DNA of 64,000 nt, taken from positions 868,001-932,000 of the forward strand of contig JAHBBC010000012.1 in the NCBI GenBank assembly GCA_019915015.1. Direction: 5' to 3'. The notes beneath the pieces are model-generated. The model searched no databases. It worked only from the letters and a program-made list of their open reading frames with translations, and was not told where the DNA came from. The stretch's first letter is position 1, and the number at the start of each line of letters is the position of its first letter. Origin of the DNA: Auriscalpium vulgare (taxonomy: Eukaryota > Basidiomycota > Agaricomycetes > Russulales > Auriscalpiaceae). Shown one piece after another: positions 33,998-44,778 of the stretch. Position numbers and translations under genes: made by a program.

Positions 33998-35919
33998 TCA
34001 GAACGCCTCTGCTGGCACGGCGCCGAAGATCTGCACGCGCCCGCCGGGGATGTCGCCCACGGACGAGACGTACGCGACGCCGTCGGCGAGGCGCTCGGCG
34101 CGCAGGTCCAGCCGCGCGCCGTCCAGCACGGCCTCGATCGCCTCCGGCGCCCCGTCCCCGTCCCGCGCGGCGGCGAGCAGCGCGAACGGACCCGCGGGCA
34201 CGACGAACGCGCGCGACGGGCGTGCGGTGGGCACATTTTTCTCCTTCTCCTTCTCCTGCTCCTGCTCCGGCTCCGGTGCAGACGCCGAGCCGACCTCTGT
34301 GTGCGAGTCCGCGACCGACTCAGAGGGCCCGCCCTCGTCGTCGTCGTCCTCTTCTTCGCTGTCGTACTCTGACCCCGCCCCGCGCTCTATCTCGCGCTTC
34401 GCCGGCGGGAAGGTCGCGCGCGGCAGCGCGAGGCCCAGCGGCGCGCCGGTGAGCGTGAGGATGCGCATGAACAGCGCGCGGAACACGTCCGCGAGCGGGC
34501 GCCAGAGCAGCGGGAACAGGTACAGGAGCGAGCGCAGTGCGCTCATCGGGAAGACCTGTGCGCGGCTGGGCTCCGGCGGGAGGATCGCCTGGTTCAGGTA
34601 CTCCTCGGGCGTGTCGTCCGCCTCGTACTTGTCCACGGCGGCGGGGGTCTCCGGTGGCGCCTGCGCGACGAGCGTATGCGGCGTGAGGAGCGCGGCGCGC
34701 ACGCCGTCGTCCGGTGCCAGCGCGTGCAGCGGGCTGACGACACACGTGCCGCCCAGCGGGCCCGCCGCGAGGCGCACGCGCACGCGCGCGTGCGCGGGGA
34801 GGAGCGTGCGGCGCGTCGCGGCGCCGTACAGCGCATAGAGCTCGCCGCCGTCCGTCGGCAGCGCGAGCTCGGCCAGCGTGAGCTCGACGGCGGTCGTGCG
34901 GGGGGCCGCCGGGCGCAGCGGGATCGCGTGCACGAAGGCGGGCTGTTTGTGCGCGGGGGACGCGACGACCGCGTGCGCGGCGCGCACCCCCAGCCAGCGC
35001 AGGCCGAGCGCGGGCAGCGCGACGGCGAGCTCGCGCGCGGCGGTCGCGGCGCTGTAGACGCGCGGCGGGGGGCCGGGGTGGGCGGAGAGCGCGCCGGCGG
35101 CGGAGAGGCGCAGGCCCTTGCCGTGCAGGATGATGGGCTGGTGCACTGCGAAGCTCGTCGGGCGGTGCGTCGGCACGAGGATGAGGAGCGCGGCGTCCGT
35201 GTCCGAGGCGACGCCCTTCGGGTAGTACCGCACGCTGTTGATACGATGGTCATGATCAGCACTCAGCGGGGCAGGTCGTGCGGGACGACTGACCTCTCGT
35301 CGCCCAGCGCCCAGCAGCCCCACGCCTCCTGCATGCGCACCGCGCCGACCGCGCGCACGCCGTCCGCGCTCTTCGCGTCCGCATCTGCGGCGGGCGGCGG
35401 CGCGAGCCATGGGTCGCGGCGGCGCAGCACGACGCGCAGGTCGCGGCCGTACGTGCCGAGCCAGCGCACGTCGCCGTTCGGGTACAGCAGGCGGTACGTC
35501 ACCGCGAACGCGAGCTCGTCCTGCGCGTGCGGGAGCCCCTGCAGGTGCAGCGCGAGGAACAGCGTGTGCGGCTCGTCCGGCGTCGCCTCGGGCGCGAACA
35601 GCGGGAGCTCCAGCGCCCCATCCTCGCCCTCGCCCTCGCCCTCGCCCGCGCCCTTCCCGTCCTCGCCGCTCTCGTGGGCCTCGAACGTGTGCGCGGCCCA
35701 CTTGCCCGGCGCGCGGCCGTCGGCGGGCGCGGTCGTCCACGCCTGCACCCGCACGCCGTCGCGCGCAAGCCGCGCGAGGGTGTCCGCAGACGCGGCGTGC
35801 GCGCGGAAGAGGAGGCGCACGCCGCCGTCGCGCGCGCTGGGCGGGACGTCGACGGTGATCGCGGTGTCCAGCGCCGGGGAGAATGTGAGCTGCGACATGA
35901 TGCTGTTGTCCTGGCCCAT
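33998..35919 (-). CDS. Unrecognised protein with acidic/Glu-rich segment
   Basis: Two exons, 35919-35294 and 35234-33998, encode 620 aa. The intron (GTCAGT..CAACAG, 59 nt) joins GDES to VRYYPKG. The start MGQDNSIMSQLTFSP was chosen because upstream codons are low-complexity His-rich UTR. The N-terminal half alternates short strands and contains RLLYPNGDVRWLGTYGRDL. A segment near residues 440-470 (ALRSLLYLFPLLWRPL .. FMRILTLTG) is hydrophobic and could be a membrane hairpin. It is followed by a Glu/Asp run and an EQEQEKEKEKN segment. The C-terminus ends in beta-rich sequence. Coding GC is very high, so large antisense frames exist but are shadows. I do not recognise the family; it appears intact. 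Confidence 0.72.
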
Positions 35920-36246
35920 AGGCGGTGGGGAGAGGCGGGCGGGGGGGTCGGCGGCGCCGCGCTGTGGGTGGACGCGGTGATGGTGGTGGTGGTGGTACAA
36001 GAAGTGGACGGGCAGCGAGGGAAAGAGTCGGGTATATAAGGCGTGGAGGCGAACAGGCGGACACGGCCTGGGCGACGATGACGCTGCGCACAACTCCGGC
36101 CGCGGTCGTAATTCACAGGCGCCCACAACAGAGTCCGGACCACCGACTATCGATACAACAGTATACAGCGTGGTGATAGCAATAGCCATTCAGCTCCAAG
36201 AAACGTGTCCTCCGCCTGCCTGCGCCCGACCGCGTGCCCGTGGCCC

Positions 36247-38170
36247 TCACGGCGGATACCCCCCCATCTGCAGCCCGACCTGCCCCTGCCCGCCCATCCC
36301 GCCGCGCCCCGTCCCCCACCGCGCCCGCTGGACCTCATGCGCCACCCCCCCTGGCCCGTCCTCGAGCATGAACGCCGCGGGGGGCAGCCCGCCGCCGACC
36401 CCGCCTCCGCCCCCGCCCCTGCCTCCGGGGTACGGCTGCATCCGCATCATCGGCTGCTGCTGCTGCTGCTGCTGCTGCTGGTACGGCCCGCGCGCCATGA
36501 ACGTGGTGACGAACTCGTACGGCCACGCCTGGCCAGCGCGGTTAAAGCCGTCCGGGGGCATGCCCTGCGGTGGGCCCTGCATCTGCATCTGCATTTGCAT
36601 CTGCGGCGGCGGCGGCGGCGGCGGGCCCTGCGGCGGCAGCAGGGGCCGAGGCAGAGGCATTCCACGATGCCCATAGTAGAACGTCGGGCCGTCGGGCTGA
36701 CCATGGGGTGGTCCCCTGACGAGCGTGCGATGGCCCGGGGCATGTGCTGCCGCCGCCGCCGCCGCGTCCACATCGATGGGTCGTTCGGCTGCGCCCATGG
36801 CGTACCCTGCGATGTGCTCTGCCAGCTTCGCGGCGGACGCCTTCTTCGCGGCCTCCCTCTCCGCAACGCCTTCTTTCCATTTCCTGTTCGATCGCACACG
36901 CCGGCGCTAAATCAGCGGGGGCTATATGCCGGAGATGTGTGACAGATTGCGCACTCTTTCCTTTGGTGCCACTCGTCCAGCTTCTCCCCGCCTTCTTGCC
37001 ACGCCTCCTGCCCACTCAGGGCGAGGCTCTTCACGTACTTCTCCACCGTGCTGTCCATAGCGTAGTTCGGAATCATAGGCGTCTCGGTGGACAGTTTTGC
37101 GCGGCATAGCGAGCAGGTCGGATCATTGCGCTGCGGACGGCCGCTCAGCTGGGGGCACTGGCGGGGAAATGGAGAGCGGGCGAACGCACATTCTTCGCGA
37201 GCCACTGGTATCCACACTCTCCGCAGAAACTGTGCCCGCACGGGTTTCCCACATGAGCAAACGCACTGCGCAAAAGAAGCCGTGGTCAGTCACTCGCCGG
37301 CGCACCCCAGCCCATCCGGGCACATCAGATGCAGCGCGGAACATGACATACAAGAGATCACAACAGCTAACGAAAACGATCAGTCCGCGTTGCACAAAAG
37401 GAGATCGGACGACGCACATGGGGCACGACATCTCGTCTTCGAGTTCCTCCACGATGCGCCGGACAGTCTCGCCCGGCGCCTCCTCCCTCTCCTTGCCCTT
37501 CACCTTCTTCGCGGGCGGCTGCGCGAGCTGCGCCGGCGACGGCGGGCGCCGCTTCAGCGCACCGTTCAGCGCACCGGGCGTCCTGGGCTCCCCAGCCATA
37601 TTCGCCCCCGCAAGCGTCCGCTGCTGCTCAGCCACTACGTCAACCCAGCCAGCGTCAGCAGCGAGAAGAGCTATTTAAAGCGGTGTACGCACGGCCGCCG
37701 GGGTGGAAATAGCGCGACGGCACTCGGTCGGCGGGCCGCAGGTGTGGCGGCGGCCGGCGCGCGGGGTCGGGGGCGCGGCGCGACGGCCCCGCGACACTGC
37801 CCGTGCCTACAGCAGTCCGTGCATCAGCGCCGTCTCGCGCCGCCGCATATATGGGCGCATGCGGTGCGCTGCGCAACGCACCGGGGCCCTGCTGGCTCTG
37901 CATGCGCTCGAGGTCGTCGACGAGCGCGTAGAGCGAGTCGTCGAGCTCCTCGAACGAGTAGTGGCTCGACGCGGACGAGGAGGAGCCGCGGCGCAGGTTC
38001 GCGGGAGGGTAGGGGGGCGCGGGGGGTGCGGGGAGCGCGGGGAGCGACGGGGGGAGCGTGGGCGTGTTGGTGAAGGGCGGGGCGCTCATGCCGGGCACGG
38101 CGCTCCAGTCGACGTCGGCGAAGGGGTCCGGGTAGTCGTCAAACGAGTCGTCCGAGTTGTGGTGGGCCAT
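36247..38170 (-). CDS. RING-finger protein, probable E3 ubiquitin ligase
   Basis: Six exons in transcript order: 38170-37693, 37634-37418, 37366-37352, 37265-37190, 37148-36955, 36883-36247; 538 aa. A further stop-free 75 nt candidate intron (37881-37807, GTGCGT..TGTAG) would shorten it to 513 aa. Splicing assembles the RING: CPICCDLF, then VGNPCGHSFCGECGYQW, then PTCSLCRAKL. The second Cys of the first pair lies in a 15 nt micro-exon (37352-37366). Exon 1 joins in frame to the RING exons, which otherwise lack an ATG, so the N-terminal MAHHNSDDSFDDYPDPFADVDW belongs to this gene. The C-terminal third is low complexity: Met-Gln repeats, nine Gln, Gly and Pro runs. Substrates are unknown. Confidence 0.82.
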
Positions 38171-39348
38171 GCACGGATAATGGGAGGGAGGGGTGGGGGT
38201 GGGGGTGGTAGTGGCGTTGGGGAGGGAGGAAGGGTGCGATAGACGGGCTATATGCGTGTGCGAACAACAGCAGCGCAGGGGCGTGGGACTTTGTTCGCCG
38301 GACGCGCGACAATGGGCCGGTCAGGTGATCGCAGACTGCGGCCACGTGATCCCCCGCGCGTCTGGGTCGCGAGGGCCGGTCTTGTGCTGCCGTGCAGAGG
38401 CGGCGGACAAGGGCTTGCTGCATTGTTCTAAATAAAAATAAGGGATATCTGGCTTCCGGAGCCCGCTTTGGTGCGGCGCGCGCCTTGCCGGGCTCTCGGA
38501 ATCCAACAGTTCATTGGCACCGCCACCGCCGCCGCCCCTCCAGAATCCAAGCAGCATCGCTACCAGACCTCTCCGGAACCCGCGCTGTTTCTCGCGCCTG
38601 CGCCCGCAATCAGCGATGCGATGCGATGCGATATGTATCCGCGGGTTATCGACGCGCGATCCGCACGTAAGGACGGTAGACGCGCAAGGAACGCAGCGTC
38701 CCAGGAAAGCATCCTCAGGGGCCGGAGCCGCTCTGAGACCCGGAACTGAGACTTCATTACTGTACTGCGTGTCTCGGGGCATCCAAACCATCAGCAGATT
38801 GTGTGATTACCATACCGAGACCGCGAGGAGCTCGATGATACTTGCTTTCATAGTGCGTTAATGGGCGCGTCGAGGCAGCATGCCCGCCAAGCGGCCGAGA
38901 AGGCCTCGCGAGACCGTGTGATCAGCCCGCCCGTCTTCCACGCCTGTCTCGGGGGCAGACACGCCAAATGCGCGCGGTGATATTACCTGCGGGCTTGGCG
39001 CGGCTGTGATGCTGCAGCGCGCGTGCGGTGGGAAATTAATCGCGCAGGCTTGGCGGCGTGGGACAGCGTTCGATGCAGAACATGTCTGTCCGTCTGTCGG
39101 CGTGAAAGTCATCAGGGGGACAGCGTTGCACTGATACTGAAGGGGGCGCGGGAGATCTAGACGAGCGGGAAATATAGAGGGAATGGTACGTGTGTGTAAA
39201 ATGAGAAATCCACGAGTCATCGCATAAATACCACGCAGTATCAGCACAACAAACAGACAGGTATGGCATGCACCCAAATACACAGAGCAACCCAACGAAA
39301 AAACACACGAATAATAAGCGAGCATCACGGCACGGCACCACCGCCGCC
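38171..39348. other. Spacer, no gene supported
   Basis: About 1.2 kb. A gcgat pentamer is repeated near 38613-38631. Plus-strand frames of 90-115 aa at 38392-38861 and the minus-strand frame running through 38858-39260 show no family signature. The latter half is 3' flank of the next minus-strand gene. Confidence 0.45.
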
Positions 39349-40187
39349 CTACACCACCATGGGATTGGACGCGCGCCGCCCGTGCCCGTGCCCGGTGTTC
39401 CCATTCCGCTGCTGGGCCTGCTCTCCGCTGGTGGTGGGCGCGTCGTGCCGCGGCGGGGTGAGCAGCGAGCCGATGGCCATGGCATCGCGGGCGCGCGGGG
39501 AGCGGTCGGCGGAGTCGCTGCGGGCGGACGAGTACGGGGACGACGGGACGTGCTGGGGCGGCGAGGACGAGGGCACGCGGGCGCGGGCGTGTGCGTGTGC
39601 GTGGGGGGGCGGGTACGCGTACGGGAGCGGCGGGGACGCGGACGCGCGGTGGCGCTTGCGGTGGGGCGTCGGCGCGGACGAGGAGGATGCGTGCGGGTGC
39701 GGGGCGTCGTAGTGGGCGCGGTGGGTGCTGCTGCTGCTGCTGCGGGCGTCGTAGGGCGCGGGGGACGCGAGCTGCGGCGGATACGGCGGGTCGTACTGCG
39801 GGGCGGCGTGCTGCGGCACCTGGTAGTACTCGAGCATGGAGCGGTGCAGCGACGCCACGGACGCGATGCGCTGCGGATGCGCGTGAGCAGGGCGGGGCCA
39901 TGCAGGGTGGCGGACATACCTGGTCCTCTGCGCTCTTCGCGTTGAGCATGGCCATGAGCATCTCGCGGTCGCCGTCGCCGCGCGAGCGATATGCGCCGAG
40001 GATCTCGCGGAGGCTGGGGGGCGGGGGCTGCGCGGCACGGGTGAGCAGGCGGCACGCTGGCACGGAGCGGGGGCCGGAGGCTGACCTGGTCGAGGACCTG
40101 CCAGGTGGCGGCGAGGAGGGACTTTGCGGGTGCGTGGTGGACGGCGGGGCGCGGGGCGGAGTCGAGGGAGGGGGCGACAGAGGCCAT
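39349..40187 (-). CDS. Unrecognised His/Ser/Pro-rich protein
   Basis: Three exons, 40187-40086, 40027-39920 and 39870-39349, encode 243 aa. The first ~95 residues look ordered: AAKSLLAATWQVLDQ-like sequence, PPPPSLREILGAYRSRGDG, and MLMAMLNAKSAEDQRIASVASLHRSMLEYY, a probable helical pair. The rest is disordered, with HAHAHARARV and a run of Ser, Pro and His. Splice phases are all clean and the ordered part crosses both introns, which argues for a real gene. The function is unknown; a nuclear adaptor is one possibility, but nothing in the sequence proves it. Confidence 0.65.
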
Positions 40188-40356
40188 GGGGGAGAGAGAC
40201 GAGCATGATGCACAGGCGACAGGTCTTTTGAGCAAGGCCAAGTGCAAGAATCTATCTTTGCATATCCGTGGCAGGGGTAATTATAGAATGCCAAGCCAAT
40301 GTCCTATTTATTGCGCGCCCCGCCTCCGCACGTGCGGAGCCAGCGCGTGCGTGTTG

Positions 40357-40443
40357 GCGGGCGGCGGGCGGGCGGGGCGGGCGGGCGGGGCGGGCGGGCG
40401 GGGGCGGCGCAGAGGGCGGCGGGGACGTGGCGGGGTTAGGGCT
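40357..40443 (+). repeat. G-rich tract, possible G-quadruplex
   Basis: Runs of 3-5 G repeat at 1-4 base spacing on the plus strand, as gggcgggcggggcgggcggg. It sits about 170-255 bp upstream of the start of the minus-strand gene at 40187. Quadruplex formation is plausible from the pattern but untested. Confidence 0.6.
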
Positions 40444-40587
40444 GCTCTGGGACGAGGAGGAGCAGGTGGCGGCGCGGAGTCGCGGGGCGGACTGGGCAGG
40501 CACGCGTCGCTATTTCTGGCGCGGTTGGGCTTGGCATGGTTATTCATAGCTTCTGGCCGACACACTCGGTCCCGCTCTCATGGGAAC

Positions 40588-41660
40588 CAGCGCTCGTCAC
40601 TCACCGCCGTCGTATACGCGTCCGACGCTCGTTGTCCTGGGGAACGCTGCCTCAGCCTGCCAAGCCTTGGCTATAGCGCTCGGCATCAACACCCCGGGTC
40701 ATTGCCGATCCGGTCCGGAGCCGTCCTCGGCGCTCCCCGACCATTCACCCTCCTGCCTTCGAGTGCTCTCTATCTTTGGCTCACTGTTATCACGCTCGTC
40801 AAACGCTCGTGTCCAGCTTCCATGCTACTTCCATGCCTGATTGGCGTCTGCACTCCGAGCCCTACACCACTTCGACCCACACTCTCGGCCGGTCTGCCTC
40901 GCCCTCGCCAGCGCGCAAGGAGGAGGCGTCGACCGGCTGCATCGACAACGGCAGCCCACGAACCCCCTGCGTCTATTGCGAACCAATCAATGCACAAAGG
41001 TCGTCCGCCAAAGAACAGGCCAAAAGGTGTGTGTGTTGTCGCCACCGCGTCTACCAAGTTTGCAGCAACTCCGCCTGCAGACGTGAACCCTGCCACGAAG
41101 CAAGTGATAAACTTTTGTGTTGCCTTCGCAAGTCATTGTACCGTTCTATGGCAGGACTCCTACGCGTCGTCCGCTCGTCGTCCTGGTGAACGCGCGTTAT
41201 ATCTCCCGCCTGCCAAGCCTTGACCATCATAGTCACCAACCGGTCGTCGCCGGTCCGGTTAGGTCCGGACCCCGGAGCGCCGAGCATCCTCCTGCCTTCG
41301 AGTGGTCGTCAAACGCTCGTGTCCACTTGATTCCTCCGAGCCCTACACCCCAACACTCGACCGATCGCAAGCGAAACACGTCGGATCATGACTCCGAGTC
41401 GGATTCAGAAGAGACCCATCCATAGGCTGTATAAACGCAGCGCGGCCCACGGGCAAACATTGCGCACACGGTACTGGGGTAAATGAACTGGAACAGAGCG
41501 TGCGCTAGTCGACAACGCCTGAGGCCCGAGGCCTGAAGTAGGAACGTCACCCAGGTGCGGCGCGTCTTTTGCCCTGTGCCGCCGCTGCGGGGCGGCCGGT
41601 GATAGCAAAGGCTTGGCAGGCTGACAGAGCGTTCACCAGGACAACGTTGTCACCGCACTC
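40588..41660. repeat. Dispersed repeat: two direct copies and one inverted copy
   Basis: A core of form gtcctggkgaacgc..gcctgccaagcctt occurs at ~40627-40675 and ~41175-41222 (direct), and as its reverse complement at ~41596-41650. The direct copies continue, with gaps, to ctcctgccttcgagtg..aaacgctcgtgtcca (40750-40818, 41289-41325). No coding capacity seen. It may be a small non-autonomous element. Confidence 0.65.
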
Positions 41661-42109
41661 ACTGGCAAGCCTCGGTCACAACTTACGGAGCGCCAGTCCT
41701 ATGCTCAAACCGTCAAGCGGGCCCGGGCATTACTTGCTCGGCTGTCGACTATTAGCCCCGCGTCATTTCGGCAGATACTTACTTATGGGCGACGGTGGAT
41801 CGAGGACGCAATCGGGGACGCACCCAGTGAGCTGTTCGCTTCCGTCGCATGGAGTGTCGGCTGACTCTAAGCTGGGTGTTCGCTTTCTGTTTGACAGGCC
41901 GGCTCCGCGTGGAGACGGATCCGACAGGGCGTGCCCGCCGCCTCGACCGCCCACAGTGAGGAAGACTATGTAAAGACTTCGCGCTGATTGAAGCGAGCTG
42001 AGTTCTGCCCTGGGTTTCTTCGGACGTCGCGCTAGAAATAGAGTGCGCACAGTCATCGCATGTCCGCTCCATGTCTGACCCGTCTCTATCGCAGGTTTGT
42101 ATCTGTATC

Positions 42110-44290
42110 TACCGATCCAACTTCCACTTGATTATGCCAAGGACATGGTCTTCGGTGTATTTTACATGACGTCTTTAGAAACGCGGCCACGACCATAGTA
42201 AGGCTCCTAGTGACATCCCGGCGGCGTACAAGATACCTCACATCCAATCATTTTCAGGGCCGTCTCCCGGGTCTCCCTCGTCATTCCCTCGAACGTGCAT
42301 CCAACAAAGCTAACCTGCCCGAACCCATGCCATCCACCACGGCGGAGGAATTGCGCAAAGTGCATAAAAGCCTCAGACCCATGGAAGGTCGTGTGCATGA
42401 TGACCAACCGAGGGATGACGAACCGAGGGATGAGCGGTATGCCAGTGGGTCCCGGCATTGCCTCCATCCATCCCGCCAACGCATTTCCGGAAGTGATGAC
42501 CATCTCCTGGATCGGCGCAAGGAGAAAGAGAGCGTGCCAAACCGCACGTGGTGGGAAGTGGGGGGTACAAATCACGAGTCGACAGACAGTAATGAGGAGC
42601 CTGGCGGAGTAGGTGAGGAGAAATTCGTGATGCTCTGGTAAGAACCCTCCGTCGCCCTGCACATCGAGCCGAACCGCGCCGGCCTGCGCGACCCCTGACG
42701 ATGGCCTTGCGATCCACGAAATTCTGTCGGGCTCCGAGCTTTCGATAATAAGCTCCTGGAACGTGTTCAACTTCCAGTAGTCCGTGGGCAATGTGGAAAT
42801 CTTGTAAGTCTGCAAGTCTTCGCGACGAAGCACGAACGAGAAATGGAAAGACGTTGTATAGGGGAAATGCACATTGTGAAACAGGTTGGCCACGACGTCT
42901 GGCGTGTCTGTGACTTTGAGATATCGCAGATTGGGAAGGACTGGTATTGCTTCGTCCGCGTTTATGTCGTCGGGCAGTGTGTAGTTCTCCAACGCCAGGA
43001 CCTCCACTGTGTCGCTGAACGCTGCAATTTCAGATTGCAAGATATCCCATGAAGGCCAAAGTCCTTCCTCGTCTAGCAACACGGTGTTTAAGACAGGGCT
43101 TGCAAAAAAAGGAAGGTATGGAGGAATTTCGCCACCCTTGACATCGACCAAACGAAGGGAGGGAAAAATCGGCCAGGCATTCGAGGAGGGGTCCGGGAGA
43201 GTCGCATCGAAATGCAACCACGGCGGTTCGTCTGATCGGATGCGCAATATCTCAAGCGGAAGGGAAACGTCGTTTCCAAGGTTTCCAAGGTGTTTTAAGA
43301 GAATGGCCACGGGGATGGGGCGAAGGTGATCCTCGTGTTCGCCGCGGCGTCCTGCGATATGTATCTCGCGAATGCGCAAGAGATTATCATTCCTGAGCGC
43401 GACCTCAAGAGGGCCGAGAATGGGGTGGTCAGCGTAGTCGTCGCTCTCCAGAGTGACGCCCTCTACGTAGGCGGGTGCGTGGATCCGGATTGGGAACGGG
43501 CGGGTGCGTATGAGCCAGTCCTCGGTCTCCTCTCGGTTGGCACCTGGCCGTGGGACAGGGAGGTGGGACCTGAATTCGCGAGAACCTTGAGCGATGTCAC
43601 GCCATCGCGACGAGACGAGGAGGATGCTGAGAATTCGGTCGTCGTGGTCTGCTTCGAGTGGGCCAGCCAAAGCGTAGCAGATGATTTCGTTCATCATTTC
43701 GGCGGGCATGCGACCGATGTAATTGCGGGCGGGATTGGGATTGGGATTGGGATAAGGATTGAGAGGCTGAGCGCCATCTTCTGCTTGCTGGATCGAGGGG
43801 GCGGCCATCGGATGGAGGGTTGCGCAGCGGTGACCGGTCGCAGTGCTGCTAGCGAGATGGTATGTAGCCAAAGAAGCCAGATTCACAGTGAATCTTTAAC
43901 TGACTGCATCACAATTGGGCTGAGGCTGAGGTGTCGAAGACAATGTAACCGGCGACTCGTCGTCATGAACACCAGTTCCGAGTCAGCGAGACAACTAAAA
44001 AAGACGCGTAATGACGAAGTGCGAATGGCGATCCCGTGAGGATTATTGTTGTGAAGCGAAAGAAGTCAGGAGATGATTGATTGTCTCGTAGTACATTTGA
44101 GATACAATTGTGCAACTGTGCCGTGGACTCGATGATGGTGCGCGCACTGACTTGAAACACAACTGTAGAGCTCACGACGAGTTACGTTGGTGACTGCCTA
44201 ACAACACGTTGGTGAAGTCGGGCCCCTGTACAGAGCTGGTGTTTTGTGAGCTTATATCCAGAGAAGTAGAGCAGACGGTCATTGACTCAG
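42110..44290 (-). repeat. F-box segmental duplication, block 3 (inverted)
   Basis: Inverted copy of the blocks at 13.4 and 16.4 kb, including ~480 bp of shared 5' flank and ~90 bp of shared 3' flank. Its 5' edge carries ctggatataagctcacaaaa on the minus strand. Confidence 0.8.
42207..43808 (-). CDS. F-box protein (paralogue 3)
   Basis: Single exon, 533 aa, starting MAAPSIQQAEDGAQPLNP, the start equivalent to those of paralogues 1 and 2. The F-box is at ~residues 30-85 (GRMPAEMMNEIICYAL .. VSSRWRDIAQGS). The Leu-rich repeat-like arm has one 38-residue unit. A short direct repeat near 42410-42440 duplicates RFVIP/RLVI. A small NPNPNP tandem lies near the N-terminus. The C-terminus SCTPPGCH matches paralogue 2. 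It is on the opposite strand ~24 kb away from the tandem pair, so the family has moved by an inverted duplication. Apparently intact. Confidence 0.8.
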   Translation of the reverse strand: MAAPSIQQAEDGAQPLNPYPNPNPNPARNYIGRMPAEMMNEIICYALAGPLEADHDDRILSILLVSSRWRDIAQGSREFRSHLPVPRPGANREETEDWLIRTRPFPIRIHAPAYVEGVTLESDDYADHPILGPLEVALRNDNLLRIREIHIAGRRGEHEDHLRPIPVAILLKHLGNLGNDVSLPLEILRIRSDEPPWLHFDATLPDPSSNAWPIFPSLRLVDVKGGEIPPYLPFFASPVLNTVLLDEEGLWPSWDILQSEIAAFSDTVEVLALENYTLPDDINADEAIPVLPNLRYLKVTDTPDVVANLFHNVHFPYTTSFHFSFVLRREDLQTYKISTLPTDYWKLNTFQELIIESSEPDRISWIARPSSGVAQAGAVRLDVQGDGGFLPEHHEFLLTYSARLLITVCRLVICTPHFPPRAVWHALFLLAPIQEMVITSGNALAGWMEAMPGPTGIPLIPRFVIPRLVIMHTTFHGSEAFMHFAQFLRRGGWHGFGQVSFVGCTFEGMTRETRETALKMIGCEVSCTPPGCH

Positions 44291-44778
44291 AATCTCGAGG
44301 GGACCGCCGCAGGGACTTTCCGGCGGAAGTTACCGTGACAGTTCCAGTGCCGGCGCCGGCCCGGGTGTACAAAGGCTTCAAAAGGTGTGCGCATGCGTTG
44401 CCTTGTCTGATATTGTGTCAGCTACTCGAACTGCAGTTCCACGCTAACACTGGCAGCATCGTCGTGAACTCTCGGCCAAGTACTGCAGTGTTCCAATCTA
44501 GACTGGTGACTAGCTGTAAATCGCAGTGACGAGCGAGCTGAGTACTTAGTTATCACTCTCTTATACAATCTGCCATGCCTACCATTCCGACTCGGAGTCC
44601 TACTAGCCTAGTTCAATCCGAAGCCATGTCTTCACCTCTGGGGATCCCGGATGTTGCATCTATCTTTGGCCTGTGGTGTGCTGCGGGGCCAGACATCACA
44701 ATTCTCAGGCTACCAACTCATATAACACCCATACCAACCCCAGCAGCAGAGCTAACTGCAGTCTACTCTCATCATCGA
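44291..44778. other. Spacer, no gene supported
   Basis: 488 bp between the inverted F-box block and the decayed gene. The frame running from 44575 enters the decayed gene in the wrong frame for its presequence. No other feature seen. Confidence 0.45.

Larger units (their letters stand above)
40188..42110. other. Gene-free region with repeats
   Basis: About 1.9 kb. It holds a G-rich tract and a dispersed repeat family (both listed), plus a long plus-strand frame at 40105-41223. That frame crosses a GC-rich promoter and repeat sequence and has no family signature, so I do not call it a gene. Confidence 0.5.

Noticed and set aside
34676..35980. 434 aa plus-strand open frame
   Set aside because: It is the antisense of a very GC-rich two-exon gene; the minus-strand model has clean splice phase.
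36205..36942. Plus-strand frames of 168 and 245 aa rich in Pro and Cys
   Set aside because: Antisense of the low-complexity C-terminus of the RING gene.
37418..37635. RING gene starting at 37635
   Set aside because: The codon there is GTG, not ATG, and its first base belongs to a splice acceptor; the frame joins to the exon starting at 38170.
40105..41223. 372 aa plus-strand open frame
   Set aside because: It starts antisense to the first exon of the gene at 39349-40187, crosses a G-rich promoter tract and a non-coding repeat, and has no family signature.
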